Part shown: piece by piece, positions 1 to 9,068 of the stretch
How positions within the stretch are numbered: the first letter of the stretch is position 1
Layout: every line of letters starts with the position of its first letter
Assembly: GCF_007833355.1 (NCBI RefSeq)
Contig: NZ_CP020914.1
Coordinates: 3,148,047-3,212,046 of the forward strand
Direction: 5' to 3'
From: Denitratisoma sp. DHT3
Lineage (GTDB): Bacteria > Pseudomonadota > Gammaproteobacteria > Burkholderiales > Rhodocyclaceae
DNA length: 64,000 nucleotides
Notes under the pieces: model-generated
Databases searched by the model: none
Told to the model about the DNA's origin: nothing
Seen by the model: the letters and a program-made list of their open reading frames with translations, nothing else
Position numbers and translations under genes: made by a program

Positions 1-1284
1 TACCAATGCACCGGTTTCTTCGCGCCGAGTTCCCGCTTCGGCACGCCGGACGACTTCCGCTTCCTGGTGGATGCCTGCCATCAGGCCGGCATCGGCGTGA
101 TCCTGGACTGGGTGCCGGGCCACTTCCCCGCGGATGAGTGGGCGCTGGCGCATTTCGACGGCTCGGCGCTCTACGAGCACGAGGACCCGGGCCAGAAGAT
201 CCATCCCGACTGGGGCACGCACGTCTTCAACTACGGCCGCAACGAAGTGAAGAGCTTCCTGATGTCGAGCGCCCACTGGTGGCTGTCCGAGTTCCACATC
301 GACGGGCTGCGGGTGGATGCGGTGGCGTCGATGATCTACCTCGACTACTCGCGCAAGGCCGGCGAGTGGCGGCCCAACCGCCATGGCGGACGGGAGAACC
401 TGGAGGCGATCGCCTTCCTGCAGGCGCTGAACGAAATGGTGCATCGGGAATTCCCCGGCGCGCTCACCATCGCCGAGGAATCCACCGCCTGGCCGATGGT
501 GTCGCGGCCGGTGTATCTCGGGGGGCTGGGCTTCTCGATGAAATGGAACATGGGCTGGATGAACGACACCCTCGACTACATGAGGCAGGACCCGGTGCAT
601 CGGCGCTACCACCACGACCGCCTGACGTTCGGCCAGCTCTATGCCTACACGGAGAATTTCGTCCTGCCGCTGTCCCACGACGAGGTGGTCCATGGCAAGG
701 GCTCGCTGCTCGGCAAGATGCCGGGGGACGAGTGGCAGCGCTTCGCCAACCTGCGGGCGCTGCTGACCTACCAGATGACCAGCCCCGGCAAGAAGCTCAT
801 GTTCATGGGCGGCGAACTGGCCCAGCCCTGGGAATGGAGCGAGGGCGGAGAACTGCCCTGGAACCTGCTGCGACACCCGTTGCATGACGGTGTGCAGCGG
901 CTGGTGCGGGACTTGAACCGGCTTCATCGGGAACTGCCACCTTTTCATGAACTGGACTTCGAGCCTCGGGGATTCTCCTGGATCGACTGTCACGATGCGG
1001 ACCAGTCCGTGCTGTCCTGGCTGCGCCTGGCCCGGGACGGCAGTCATGCCGTGGTGGTGCTGAACCTCACCCCGGTGCCGCGCACCGGCTATCGCATCGG
1101 CGTTCCCCGGGCCGGCGGCTATCGGGAAATCTTCAACAGCGACTCATCTCATTACGGCGGCGGCAACGTCGGCAACGGCGAGGGGCTCCATGCAGGCGCC
1201 GATCCCTGGGGGGGCTATCCGGCGAGCCTTGCGCTGACCTTGCCGCCCCTGGCGGGGATCGTCTTGCTGCCGCTCAGGGACTGA
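1..1284 (+). CDS. glgB: 1,4-alpha-glucan branching enzyme, 3' part only
   Basis: GH13 branching enzyme that makes alpha-1,6 branches in glycogen in the cytoplasm. The frame is open from base 1, so the N-terminal CBM48 region and start lie outside the window; about 427 residues are visible. All four GH13 motif regions in the visible part are intact: [19 protein letters not shown] with the nucleophile Asp, TIAEEST with the acid Glu, and [12 protein letters not shown] with the third carboxylate. The C-terminal beta domain ends normally at TGA 1282-1284. The gene overlaps the 3' end of the opposite-strand DUF2934 gene by 11 bases. A glucokinase gene lies about 450 bp downstream on the other strand, which fits glucose/glycogen metabolism. 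The identification is secure; only the 5' end is missing. Confidence 0.97.
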   Translation, partial: YQCTGFFAPSSRFGTPDDFRFLVDACHQAGIGVILDWVPGHFPADEWALAHFDGSALYEHEDPGQKIHPDWGTHVFNYGRNEVKSFLMSSAHWWLSEFHIDGLRVDAVASMIYLDYSRKAGEWRPNRHGGRENLEAIAFLQALNEMVHREFPGALTIAEESTAWPMVSRPVYLGGLGFSMKWNMGWMNDTLDYMRQDPVHRRYHHDRLTFGQLYAYTENFVLPLSHDEVVHGKGSLLGKMPGDEWQRFANLRALLTYQMTSPGKKLMFMGGELAQPWEWSEGGELPWNLLRHPLHDGVQRLVRDLNRLHRELPPFHELDFEPRGFSWIDCHDADQSVLSWLRLARDGSHAVVVLNLTPVPRTGYRIGVPRAGGYREIFNSDSSHYGGGNVGNGEGLHAGADPWGGYPASLALTLPPLAGIVLLPLRD

Positions 1285-1576
1285 TCAGCCCCTTGCGCAG
1301 CAGGTGGTCGACCTCGATCTCGGCCTGGAGCCAGTCCTCCAGCGCTTTGCTGCCATCGAAACCCCGCTGCTCGGCAATGTAGTAGGCGGCCACTTCCACA
1401 TACTGCTGACGTTGCTCGGTGGAGAGCGCGGGTGCCTTGCGGCGCGGCGATTTTCTCGCGGCGGTGGTTTTCTCCGGAGCTTTGGGGGCGGCGGCAACCG
1501 GCCTGGCGGCCGGGACGGTTTTTGCGGATGCGCTGGCGGGACGGGCGCGGCTGACTGAGGCGCTTGCAGTGGACAT
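1274..1576 (-). CDS. DUF2934 domain protein
   Basis: Small basic protein of about 100 residues with no known function. The N-terminal half is low-complexity (Ala, Pro, Lys, Arg rich) and probably disordered. The C-terminal half carries the DUF2934 pattern: an [13 protein letters not shown] helix followed by [12 protein letters not shown] chose the second of two tandem ATGs (1576) because GGAGG lies 7 bases upstream of it; the first ATG (1579) is only 4 bases away. The gene is convergent with glgB and their ends overlap. A terminator-like hairpin upstream separates it from glk. DUF2934 proteins often accompany glycogen genes, but any role here is inference. Confidence 0.75.
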   Translation of the reverse strand: MSTASASVSRARPASASAKTVPAARPVAAAPKAPEKTTAARKSPRRKAPALSTEQRQQYVEVAAYYIAEQRGFDGSKALEDWLQAEIEVDHLLRKGLISP

Positions 1577-1600
1577 CATGTTTCCTCCACAAAAAAACAA

Positions 1601-1620
1601 CAGTGTCCCGGAAGACACTG
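1601..1620 (-). terminator. Intrinsic terminator-like hairpin between glk and the DUF2934 gene
   Basis: A perfect 7-bp stem (CAGTGTC / GACACTG) with a 6-base loop. On the minus strand it is followed by TTGTTTTTTTG, as expected for a terminator after glk, which is transcribed toward it. On the plus strand a shorter T-rich run also follows, so it may work both ways. Confidence 0.7.
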
Positions 1621-1728
1621 GATATTCTTTTTAGCACCCGGTCCGGCACCCCGCAAAGGCCATTCCATTGTGATCGATGGCGGCCGATCGACGACGGCCG
1701 GTGAGCGGCTTGGCGTTTTTGTCCTGCG

Positions 1729-2673
1729 TCAAAATTCGATTGCCGCGGCCGCGCCCTTGAGGCCCAGTTCCGCGTCGGTGACGACATGCACCGGCATGCG
1801 GGCGGCCAGCTCGCTGTGCCCATCCTTGGCGTTGAAGGCCGCCATGAAACCGCCGGATCGCAGCAGCGGCAGGATTTTCGCGGCGATGCCGCCGGCGAGA
1901 TAGACGCCGCCGCGGGCCATCAGGGCCAGGGCCATGTCGCCGGCGAAGGCGCCGTAGGCGGCGAGAAACAGATCCAGCGTGCGCTGTTCGACGCCCTCGG
2001 GGGCGCCGGGGGAAGCGGCCAGCGCCGCCGCGGCGATGGCTTGCGGCTCCAGGTCGGCGCCGCCGAGAAAGCGATGTATCGCGGCGATGCCCATGCCCGA
2101 AACCACATGCTCCCAACCGACGCGGCCGTGGCGGGCGTGGAGATGGCGCCACAGCGCCAGCTGCGCCTCGTCGGCCGGCGCGAAGGCGGCGTGGCCGCCC
2201 TCGCCGGGCAATACCCGCCAGCCGGCCGCGGTCGGCACCAGCACCGCCATGCCCAGGCCGGTGCCGGCCCCCACCACCAGCTTCACGCCCTGCGCGAGGG
2301 GCGCGCCCGCTTGCAGGGTGACCAGGGAACCCGCCCCGATGGTCGTGACGCCCAGGGCCGCCGCGGCGAAGTCGTTGATCAGGGTCAGCGCGGGCAGGCC
2401 GAAGCGCCGGCGGAGTTCGCCGGCATCGAGGGTCCACGGCAGGTTGGTGAGCCGGGCGCTGCCGCCATCGTCGGCGACCGGGCCCGCCACCGCCAGGCAA
2501 CCGCCGGCCAGGGCGCCGGGCGCGATCCCGCTGCGCTCCAGGTAGTCGGCCAGCAAGGCGGGGAAGTCGGCGAAGTCGGCGCACTCCAGCCGGCACCGGG
2601 CGTGGAGCGCACCCTCATCGTCCGTCAGCGCCAGCAGGGCCTTGGTGCCGCCGATGTCGCCGCAGAGTTTCAT
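1729..2673 (-). CDS. glk: Glucokinase
   Basis: ATP-dependent glucokinase of the bacterial Glk family (314 residues; usual length about 320), phosphorylating glucose to glucose-6-phosphate in the cytoplasm. The N-terminal phosphate-binding loop reads CGDIGGTKALLAL. GAGTGLGMA and GEGGHAAFAP follow, the latter being the sugar-binding region, and then the C-terminal AAYGAFAGDMAL and GGVYLAGGIAAKI segments. The ATG at 2673 gives MKLCGDIGG; the reading frame stays open upstream through the repeat, but that part is not family-like. No strong Shine-Dalgarno sequence is visible. A copy of the dispersed repeat lies immediately upstream, between glk and thyA. Confidence 0.95.
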   Translation of the reverse strand: MKLCGDIGGTKALLALTDDEGALHARCRLECADFADFPALLADYLERSGIAPGALAGGCLAVAGPVADDGGSARLTNLPWTLDAGELRRRFGLPALTLINDFAAAALGVTTIGAGSLVTLQAGAPLAQGVKLVVGAGTGLGMAVLVPTAAGWRVLPGEGGHAAFAPADEAQLALWRHLHARHGRVGWEHVVSGMGIAAIHRFLGGADLEPQAIAAAALAASPGAPEGVEQRTLDLFLAAYGAFAGDMALALMARGGVYLAGGIAAKILPLLRSGGFMAAFNAKDGHSELAARMPVHVVTDAELGLKGAAAAIEF

Positions 2674-2701
2674 GATGCGGAAAGAGCACTCTGCATCATG
2701 A

Positions 2702-2878
2702 GGCTCGCCCCCCTTCGCCCCCCTCCGGGGGGGAGAGTATGGCTCCCCCCTTCGCCCCCGGAGGGGGTTCGATACGGCTCGCTGCGCTCGGATGTTTGGG
2801 GGAACGTTGTAGCGGCACCGATAGGTTGCGGCTGGCGCCGCGTGGCGCTTTTCCTTGCGGCGGCGCGGCGGAAAAGCT
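2702..2878 (-). repeat. Dispersed intergenic repeat, copy A (reverse orientation)
   Basis: GC-rich element also found at 5311, 21224, 39174 and 54891. Read on the minus strand it has the shared order: TTTTCCGCC arm, GGAAAAGCG arm, the block AACCTATCGGTGCCGCTAC, then AACGTTCCCCC, then GAGCGCAGCGAGCCGTATCG, then a C-run/G-run hairpin and GGGGGGCGAGCC. Copy A carries a doubled C/G hairpin. A further fragment of the outer arm (GGCGCGGCGGAAAAGCT) recurs at 2913-2931, up to the end of thyA. It lies between thyA and glk. Confidence 0.85.
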
Positions 2879-2938
2879 TTTTCGGCATTCCATCCCTTCG
2901 CCATCATCCGGGGCGGCGCGGCGGAAAAGCTCCATTTC

Positions 2939-3754
2939 CTATACGGCGACCGGCGCCGCGATGTGGGGGTGGGGGTCGTAGCCTTCCAGGGCGAAGTCCT
3001 CGAAGCGGAAGGCGAAGATGTCGCGCACCGCCGGATCGATGCGCAGCGTCGGCAGGGCGCGCGGTTCGCGCGCGAGTTGCAGCCGGGCCTGCTCCAGATG
3101 ATTGGAGTAGAGGTGGCAGTCGCCTCCGGTCCAGACGAAGTCGCCCGCCTGGTAGCCGCAAACCTGGGCCACCATGTGGGTGAACAGCGCATAGGAGGCG
3201 ATGTTGAACGGCACGCCGAGGAAGATGTCGGCGCTGCGCTGGTAGAGCTGGCAGCTCAATTTCGCCGCCTGTCCTGAGCCGGTCGAAGGAGCCACGTAGA
3301 ACTGGAACAGCGCATGGCAGGGCGGCAGTTTCATGCGCGGGATGTCGCCGGGATTCCAGGCGCTGACGATGTGGCGGCGCGAGTCCGGATTCTTTTTCAG
3401 GCCCTCGATCAGTTGCGCAATCTGGTCGATCTCGCCGCCCTTGCCGTCAGGCCAGTGGCGCCACTGGTGGCCATAGACGGGCCCCAGATCGCCGTTGGCG
3501 TCGGCCCATTCGTCCCAGATCGAGACTCCGTGGTCCTTCAGGTAGCGGATGTTGGTCTCGCCCATCAGGAACCAGAGCAGTTCGTGGATGATGGAGCGGG
3601 TGTGCAGCTTCTTGGTGGTCAGCAGCGGGAAGCCGGCGGCCAGGTCGAAACGCATCTGCCAGCCGAAGACCGAGCGGGTGCCGGTGCCGGTGCGGTCGGA
3701 TTTTTCATGCCCATGTTCGAGCACGTGCTTCATCAGGTCGAGGTACTGGCGCAT
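2939..3754 (-). CDS. thyA: Thymidylate synthase with an internal repeat insertion
   Basis: Converts dUMP and methylene-THF to dTMP in the cytoplasm. The sequence follows E. coli ThyA closely from [12 protein letters not shown] to the terminal [14 protein letters not shown]. The catalytic Cys is in [21 protein letters not shown] and [11 protein letters not shown] are present. I chose the ATG at 3754 because it matches the family N-terminus; the frame is open further up only through a TTG at 3790. The product is 271 residues against 264 in E. coli. The excess is explained by a seven-residue insertion ([10 protein letters not shown] instead of the usual ADG-type turn), encoded by a small repeat at 3268-3289. 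The insertion falls in a surface turn just after the catalytic segment, so activity is probably retained. Confidence 0.95.
   Translation of the reverse strand: MRQYLDLMKHVLEHGHEKSDRTGTGTRSVFGWQMRFDLAAGFPLLTTKKLHTRSIIHELLWFLMGETNIRYLKDHGVSIWDEWADANGDLGPVYGHQWRHWPDGKGGEIDQIAQLIEGLKKNPDSRRHIVSAWNPGDIPRMKLPPCHALFQFYVAPSTGSGQAAKLSCQLYQRSADIFLGVPFNIASYALFTHMVAQVCGYQAGDFVWTGGDCHLYSNHLEQARLQLAREPRALPTLRIDPAVRDIFAFRFEDFALEGYDPHPHIAAPVAV
3268..3289 (-). repeat. Short TTCGACCGGCTCAGGAC-type repeat inserted in thyA
   Basis: The minus strand reads TTCGACCGGCTCAGGAC flanked by CC and AGG. This resembles the short TTCGACNNGCTCAGG repeats scattered in many proteobacterial genomes. Here it is in frame in thyA and encodes STGSGQ-like residues. 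The length change is a multiple of three, so the enzyme frame is kept. Membership in that repeat class is from memory, not a search. Confidence 0.6.
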
Positions 3755-3800
3755 GGGAGAGTGGGACGGCAGGATAAAATCTTGACCCAAATTCTAATGG

Positions 3801-5273
3801 ATGGCCCGCCCAATGCCCATAAACCTCGCCCAACTCCGCTGCCATGCCGGTCTGCCCGGCGCATCCGCTCCCCAGCACCAGCTCTGGCTGCTGCCCCCGC
3901 TGAAGGATCTGCCCGCCGATCTGCCGGCGCGGGAACAATGGCGGGCGGTGCTGGCCCGGCGCGAGACCAAGGTCGCGGATCTGGCCAAGACGCCGCAGGC
4001 AATGGACCTGCCGGGCGGCGGCCGGATGGTGCTGGCGATGGCCGACGCCGCACAGTCGCGCTTCGAGCGTCTGAGTCTGCTGCGCAAGGCACTGCTGCCG
4101 TTGCTGGAGGAAAAACCGGCGGCGCTCGCCATCGTGGCGCGGACGCCGGACCCCGATCTGGCGCGCGACGCCGTGTATGTCGCCTGGCTCAACGGCGTGT
4201 CGCTGCCGGCGCGGAAAAAAAAGGCGCCGCGCGCGCTGGGCCGTATCGACTATTTCGGCGCCGGCAACGCGGGGAGCTTCGCTCCGGTCGCCGCGCTGGC
4301 CCGTGCCAACACCCTGGCCCGCGAACTGACCGCCCTGCCGCCCAACGAACTGACCCCGGCCGACTATCGCCGCCGCATCCGCCAACTGGCCGCGGCCCAG
4401 GGCTGGCAGATCGAGGAGTACGACTTCAGGCGTCTGAAGAAACTGGGGGCCGGCGCGTTCTGCGCGGTCGCCCAGGGCTCGGATCATCAGGACGCGGCCA
4501 TCGTGCGCCTGCGCCATCGTCCGCGCAACGCGAAGGGGCGCAGCGTCGCCCTGGTGGGCAAGGGCATCTGCTTCGATACCGGCGGCCACAACCTGAAGCC
4601 GGCCCGCTACATGCAGGGGATGCACGAGGACATGAACGGCTCCGCCGTGGTCCTCGGCCTGTTCCAGGCCATTACCGAACTCAGGCTGCCCATCGCCGTG
4701 GATGCCTGGCTGGCGATCGCCCACAACCATCTGTCGCCCGGCGCCTACAAGCAGAACGACATCGTCACCGCGCTGGACGGCACCAGCATCGAGGTGGTGC
4801 ATACCGATGCCGAGGGACGCATGGTGCTGGCCGATGCCCTGACCCTGGCCAGCCGCGGCGACGGCAGGCAGCGCCCGGACCTGATCGTCGATTTCGCCAC
4901 CCTCACCGGCAGCATGCACGCCGCGCTCGGCAGCCGCTATTCCGGCGTCTTCGCCAGCGACGAGGCGCTGGCGGCGCTCGCCGTGACGGCCGGCCGCGCC
5001 AGCGGGGAACGGGTCTGCGCGTTCCCGATGGACGAGGACTACGAGCCGGCCCTCGACTCCAAGGTCGCCGACATCAAGCAATGCACGATGGAAGGCGAAG
5101 CCGACCACATCCTCGCCGCCCGCTTCCTCAAACGCTTCACCGGCGAGCGGCCCTGGCTGCACGTGGACCTCTCCGCCTCCAGTTGCAGCGGCGGCCTGGG
5201 CGCCACGGCCAGCGACCTGACCGGCTTCGGCGTGGCCTGGGGCCTGCATCTGTTGAACGGCTGGGCGGCCTGA
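3801..5273 (+). CDS. Leucyl aminopeptidase family M17
   Basis: Cytoplasmic metallo-aminopeptidase of the M17 (PepA/PepB) family, 490 residues. The two-metal site is complete: Lys254 in VGKGICFDTGG, Asp259, Asp277 in MHEDMNG, and Asp336/Glu338 in HTDAEGRM, with the catalytic Arg340 in the same motif (PepA has NTDAEGR). The N-terminal domain is short and weakly conserved, more like PepB-type members than PepA, so no symbol is given. The start could be 3801 or the in-frame ATG at 3813. The gene is divergent from thyA with under 50 bp between starts. A GATAAAAT -10-like sequence lies near 3773-3780. Confidence 0.9.
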   Translation: MARPMPINLAQLRCHAGLPGASAPQHQLWLLPPLKDLPADLPAREQWRAVLARRETKVADLAKTPQAMDLPGGGRMVLAMADAAQSRFERLSLLRKALLPLLEEKPAALAIVARTPDPDLARDAVYVAWLNGVSLPARKKKAPRALGRIDYFGAGNAGSFAPVAALARANTLARELTALPPNELTPADYRRRIRQLAAAQGWQIEEYDFRRLKKLGAGAFCAVAQGSDHQDAAIVRLRHRPRNAKGRSVALVGKGICFDTGGHNLKPARYMQGMHEDMNGSAVVLGLFQAITELRLPIAVDAWLAIAHNHLSPGAYKQNDIVTALDGTSIEVVHTDAEGRMVLADALTLASRGDGRQRPDLIVDFATLTGSMHAALGSRYSGVFASDEALAALAVTAGRASGERVCAFPMDEDYEPALDSKVADIKQCTMEGEADHILAARFLKRFTGERPWLHVDLSASSCSGGLGATASDLTGFGVAWGLHLLNGWAA

Positions 5274-5310
5274 CGGCCGGAGGGGAGGTACCAAGGGGGA
5301 GTCCGACGGA

Positions 5311-5449
5311 GCTTTTCCGCCGGGCCGCCGCAAGGAAAAGCGCCACGCGGCGCCAGCCGCAACCTATCGGTGCCGCTACAACGTTCCCCCAAACATCCGA
5401 GCGCAGCGAGCCGTATCGAACCCCCTCCGGGGGCGAAGGGGGGCGAGCC
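5311..5449 (+). repeat. Dispersed intergenic repeat, copy B
   Basis: Same element as copies A, C, D and E, in forward orientation, filling most of the gap between the convergent pepA-like gene and mogA. Shared blocks: GCTTTTCCGCCGGGCC, GGAAAAGCGCCACGCGGCG, CGGTGCCGCTACAACGTTCC, GAGCGCAGCGAGCCGTATCG, CCCCCTCCGGGGG and GGGGGGCGAGCC. TTTTCC/GGAAAA and CCCCC/GGGGG can each form a hairpin. A short tandem of GGGGCGAGCC follows at 5454-5463. Confidence 0.85.
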
Positions 5450-5467
5450 GAAGAGGGGCGAGCCAAA

Positions 5468-6041
<574 letters not shown>

Positions 6042-6049
<8 letters not shown>

Positions 6050-6593
6050 ACGTGTCTTCCCGCTCTTCCGTCATAACGTCGGGTGTGTCGGCGGCACCGG
6101 CGTCCACCAGATTTTTCAGCACCTGGAAAATTTCGCGGAAGGCCCGCGGCGGCTTGCCCAGTTCCTGCTCCTTCAGGGCGTTGCGGCGCAACTGGCGCAG
6201 ATACTGGATGTCGGTGCCGGGATATTCGCGCGCGATCTCGCCGATCACGTTCTCGTTCTCCAGCAAGCGCTGGCGCTGGCGCTCCAGCCCGTGCAGGCGG
6301 GCGTTGGCGGCGGCGGAGACGCCGTTGATCTCGTCCAGCGCGGCCTGGATCGGCGCCGGCTCGACCGCCCGCATCAGCTTGCCGATGTACTGCATCTGGC
6401 GCCGGCGCGCGCCGTGGCTGCCGAAGCGCTGGGCGTCGCGCACCGCGGCGCGCAGGTCGTCGGGGAGATCGATCTTTTTCAGTTGATCGGTAGAGAGGGC
6501 GACCAGCGCTTCCCCCAGATCCTGCAGCGCGTTCATTTCGCGCTTCTTCTGGGATTTGCTGGGCCGTTCGGGGTCGGTATCGAAGGTTTCCAC
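6042..6593 (-). CDS. darP: Ribosome maturation protein DarP (YjgA / DUF615)
   Basis: Member of the DUF615/YjgA family, known in E. coli as a 50S late-assembly factor. The central region is typical: SKSQKKREMNALQDLGEAL, then KKIDLPDDLRAAV, a long charged helix (LHGLERQRQRLLEN) and the conserved FREIFQVLKNL. I chose GTG at 6593, giving about nine residues before the conserved PSKSQ as in betaproteobacterial homologues; the frame is also open to a TTG at 6623. A perfect TATAAT (6606 to 6601 on the minus strand) lies only about 7 bases before this GTG, so the transcript could be nearly leaderless, or the start could be elsewhere. Overlaps mogA by 8 bases. Confidence 0.88.
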
Positions 6594-6634
6594 GGGTATG
6601 ATTATAGCTTTCCGTCCTTCCAACCGTCCCGATC

Positions 6635-7972
6635 ATGTCCGGCTCCACCTTCAGCAATTCCCAGGAAAGTCTGCGCCAACTGGCTCAGGACGCCCTCGAC
6701 TACGCCCGTGCCGGCGGCGCCAGCGCCTGCGAGGTGGATGTCTCGGAAGGCTTCGGCCAATCGGTGTCGGTGCGCCGCCAGGAAGTGGAGACCATCGAAT
6801 ACAACCGCGACAAGGGCATCGGCGTCACGGTGTACCTGGGGCAGCGGCGGGGCCACGCGTCCACTTCGGATTTTTCCGCCGAGGCGTTGCGCTCCACGGT
6901 GGACGCGGCGCTCTCCATCGCCCGCTTCACGGCGGCCGACGACTGCGCCGGCCTGCCCGACGCAGCCCTGCTGGCGCGTGAATGGCGGGATCCGGATCTC
7001 TACCATCCCTGGTATCTGACGATGGACGAGGCCATCGACATCGCCCGGCGCTGCGAGCAGGCGGCGTTCGACGTCAGTCCCCTGGTGAAGAACTCCGAGG
7101 GCGCCAGCGTCTCGATCCAGCAGTCCCACTTCGTTTCCGCCAACAGCCTGGGCTTCATGGGCGGCTATGCCTCTTCGCGCCACTACGTTTCCTGCTCGGT
7201 GATCGCCGGCGAGGGCGACGACATGCAGCGCGACGACTGGTATTCCGGACAGCGTGACCCGCTGGCGCTGGCGGCGCCGGAAGCCATCGGCGACTATGCG
7301 GCACGGCGCGCCCTGGCCCGACTCGGCGCCCGCAAGCTGAAGACGCGCAAGGCACCGGTGCTGTTCGAGGCGCCGCTGGCGGCCGCGCTGATCGGCAACT
7401 TCACCCATGCGATCAGCGGCGGCAGCCTCTACCGCAAGTCGTCCTTCCTGCTCGATGCGCTGGGCCAGCAGGTGTTCCCCAGCTTCATGCAGATCGTCGA
7501 GCGTCCCCACATTCCCGGGGGGCTGGCCTCCAGCCCTTTCGACGACGAGGGGGTGGCGACCCGCGACCGCGATCTGGTGGCCGACGGCGTGCTGCAGGGC
7601 TACCTGCTTTCCTGCTACACCGCCCGCAAGCTGGGGATGCAGACCACCGGCAACGCCGGCGGCGCGCACAACCTGATCGTTCCCGGCAGCGTGGATTTCA
7701 CCGGTCTGATCCGGCGGATGGGCACCGGCCTGCTGGTGACGGAACTGCTGGGCCAGGGCGTGAATTACGTGACCGGCGACTACTCCCGCGGCGCCGCCGG
7801 CTACTGGGTGGAGAACGGCGAGATCGCCTATCCGGTGCATGAGATCACCATCGCCGGCAATCTGAAACAGATGCTGCGCGGCATCGTGGCGGTGGGCAAC
7901 GACGTGCTGGTGCGGGGCTCCAAGCAGGTGGGCTCGATCCTGGTCGATGGCATGACCATTGCCGGAAACTGA
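6635..7972 (+). CDS. pmbA: Metalloprotease subunit PmbA/TldE
   Basis: TldE/PmbA, the partner of TldD in a cytoplasmic zinc protease that processes small peptides and degrades CcdA in E. coli. 445 residues (usual about 450). Family features include the N-terminal QEVETIEYNRDKGIGVTVYL segment, KAPVLFEAPLAAALIGNF, the FDDEGVATRD turn and the C-terminal HEITIAGNLKQML. PmbA lacks the HExxxH motif of TldD, as expected. Divergent from darP; only 41 bp separate the chosen starts. tldD is not in the window. Confidence 0.95.
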   Translation: MSGSTFSNSQESLRQLAQDALDYARAGGASACEVDVSEGFGQSVSVRRQEVETIEYNRDKGIGVTVYLGQRRGHASTSDFSAEALRSTVDAALSIARFTAADDCAGLPDAALLAREWRDPDLYHPWYLTMDEAIDIARRCEQAAFDVSPLVKNSEGASVSIQQSHFVSANSLGFMGGYASSRHYVSCSVIAGEGDDMQRDDWYSGQRDPLALAAPEAIGDYAARRALARLGARKLKTRKAPVLFEAPLAAALIGNFTHAISGGSLYRKSSFLLDALGQQVFPSFMQIVERPHIPGGLASSPFDDEGVATRDRDLVADGVLQGYLLSCYTARKLGMQTTGNAGGAHNLIVPGSVDFTGLIRRMGTGLLVTELLGQGVNYVTGDYSRGAAGYWVENGEIAYPVHEITIAGNLKQMLRGIVAVGNDVLVRGSKQVGSILVDGMTIAGN

Positions 7973-7978
7973 CCGCTC

Positions 7979-9064
7979 ATGGAGCGTCGTCGTTTCCTGC
8001 AAGGCGCCGGACTCGCGGCGGCGACGCTGCCGGCGCCTGTGTTGGCCGATGGTCCACGGATCAAGTGGCGTCTGGCGTCGAGCTTCCCCAAGAGCCTGGA
8101 CACCATCTTCGACGCCGCCAACACCGTGGCGCGCCGGGTGGCCGCGGCCACCGGCGGGCGCTTCCAGATCCAGGTCTTCGCCGCCGGCGAGCTGGTGCCG
8201 GGGCCGGGCGTGTTCGACGCGGTGAGGGAGGGCACCGTGCCCATCGGCCACACGTCGAGCTACTACTACATCGGCAAGAACCCGGCCTTCGCCTTCGACA
8301 CCGCGATGCCCTTCGGCCTCAACAGCCGTCAGCAGACCGCCTGGATGATGCAGGGCGGGGGGCTCGCCCTGATGCGGGAGCTGTTCCGCCCCCACAACAT
8401 CCTCTGCATTCCCTGCGGCAACACCGGCGCCCAGATGGGCGGCTGGTACCGCAAGGAGATCAGGACGCTGGCCGACCTGAAGGGCCTCAAGTTCCGCGTC
8501 GGCGGCCTCACCGGCCAGGTGCTGGCGCGGCTGGGCGTGGTGCCGCAGCAGATTCCCGGCAGCGAGATCTATCCGGCCCTGGAGAAGGGCGCCATCGACG
8601 CCGCCGAGTGGGTCGGCCCCTACGACGACGAGAAGCTGGGGTTCAACAAGGTGGCGCGCTATTACTACTTCCCCGGCTGGTGGGAAGGCGGCCCCCAGCT
8701 CAGCATCTACGTCAATCTCCAGGAGTGGGCCAGGCTGCCGGCCGAGTACCAGACCATCCTCGAGGACGCCTGCCTGTACGCCCACGCCGACATGCAGGCC
8801 GCCTACGACGTGAAGAACCCGCCGGCGCTGAAGCGCCTGATCGAGTCCGGCACCCGGTTGCGGCGGTTTTCCGACGAGATCATGCAGGCCGGATACCAGG
8901 CGGCGACCGCCATCTACCAGGAGAACGCCGCCAGGAACCCGGAGTTCCGCAAGGTCTACGACGCCTGGCAGCGGTTCCGCAACGAGCAGGTGGCCTGGTT
9001 CGGCATCGCCGAACGGCCCTACGACAATTTCATGGCCGTGGCGGGGCGCGCCGGCCCCCGCTGA
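7979..9064 (+). CDS. TRAP transporter substrate-binding protein (DctP family)
   Basis: Periplasmic solute receptor of a tripartite ATP-independent transporter, 361 residues. The N-terminus has a twin-arginine pattern (ERRRFLQGAGLAAA) followed by LPAPVLADG, so Tat export is likely. The mature part has the DctP/TakP fold signature: the helix start KWRLASSFPKSLD, GRFQIQVFAAGELVPG, and DLKGLKFRVGGLTGQVL with the substrate-contacting Arg, then IPGSEIYPALEKGAIDAAEWVGP. The AEWVGPYDDE and YYFPGWWEGG stretch is typical of the TakP-like group that binds 2-oxoacids or similar carboxylates. Starts 6 bases after pmbA, but the permease genes are on the opposite strand. Confidence 0.9.
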   Translation: MERRRFLQGAGLAAATLPAPVLADGPRIKWRLASSFPKSLDTIFDAANTVARRVAAATGGRFQIQVFAAGELVPGPGVFDAVREGTVPIGHTSSYYYIGKNPAFAFDTAMPFGLNSRQQTAWMMQGGGLALMRELFRPHNILCIPCGNTGAQMGGWYRKEIRTLADLKGLKFRVGGLTGQVLARLGVVPQQIPGSEIYPALEKGAIDAAEWVGPYDDEKLGFNKVARYYYFPGWWEGGPQLSIYVNLQEWARLPAEYQTILEDACLYAHADMQAAYDVKNPPALKRLIESGTRLRRFSDEIMQAGYQAATAIYQENAARNPEFRKVYDAWQRFRNEQVAWFGIAERPYDNFMAVAGRAGPR

Positions 9065-9068
9065 AGGC

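Noticed and set aside
1729..3192. Apparent glk with a 170-residue N-terminal extension
   Set aside because: The extension is translation of the dispersed repeat and antisense-phase thyA; glk proper starts at 2673 with MKLCGDIGG.
5311..5449. Dispersed repeat as a CRISPR or IS
   Set aside because: No regular spacer pattern and no transposase frame in any copy.
6602..8785. Long minus-strand open frame (727 codons) opposite pmbA and the TRAP receptor
   Set aside because: It is a codon-phase shadow in GC-rich DNA: composition is Gly/Ala/His/Arg/Gln-rich with no family-like motif, while both plus-strand genes have clear homology.
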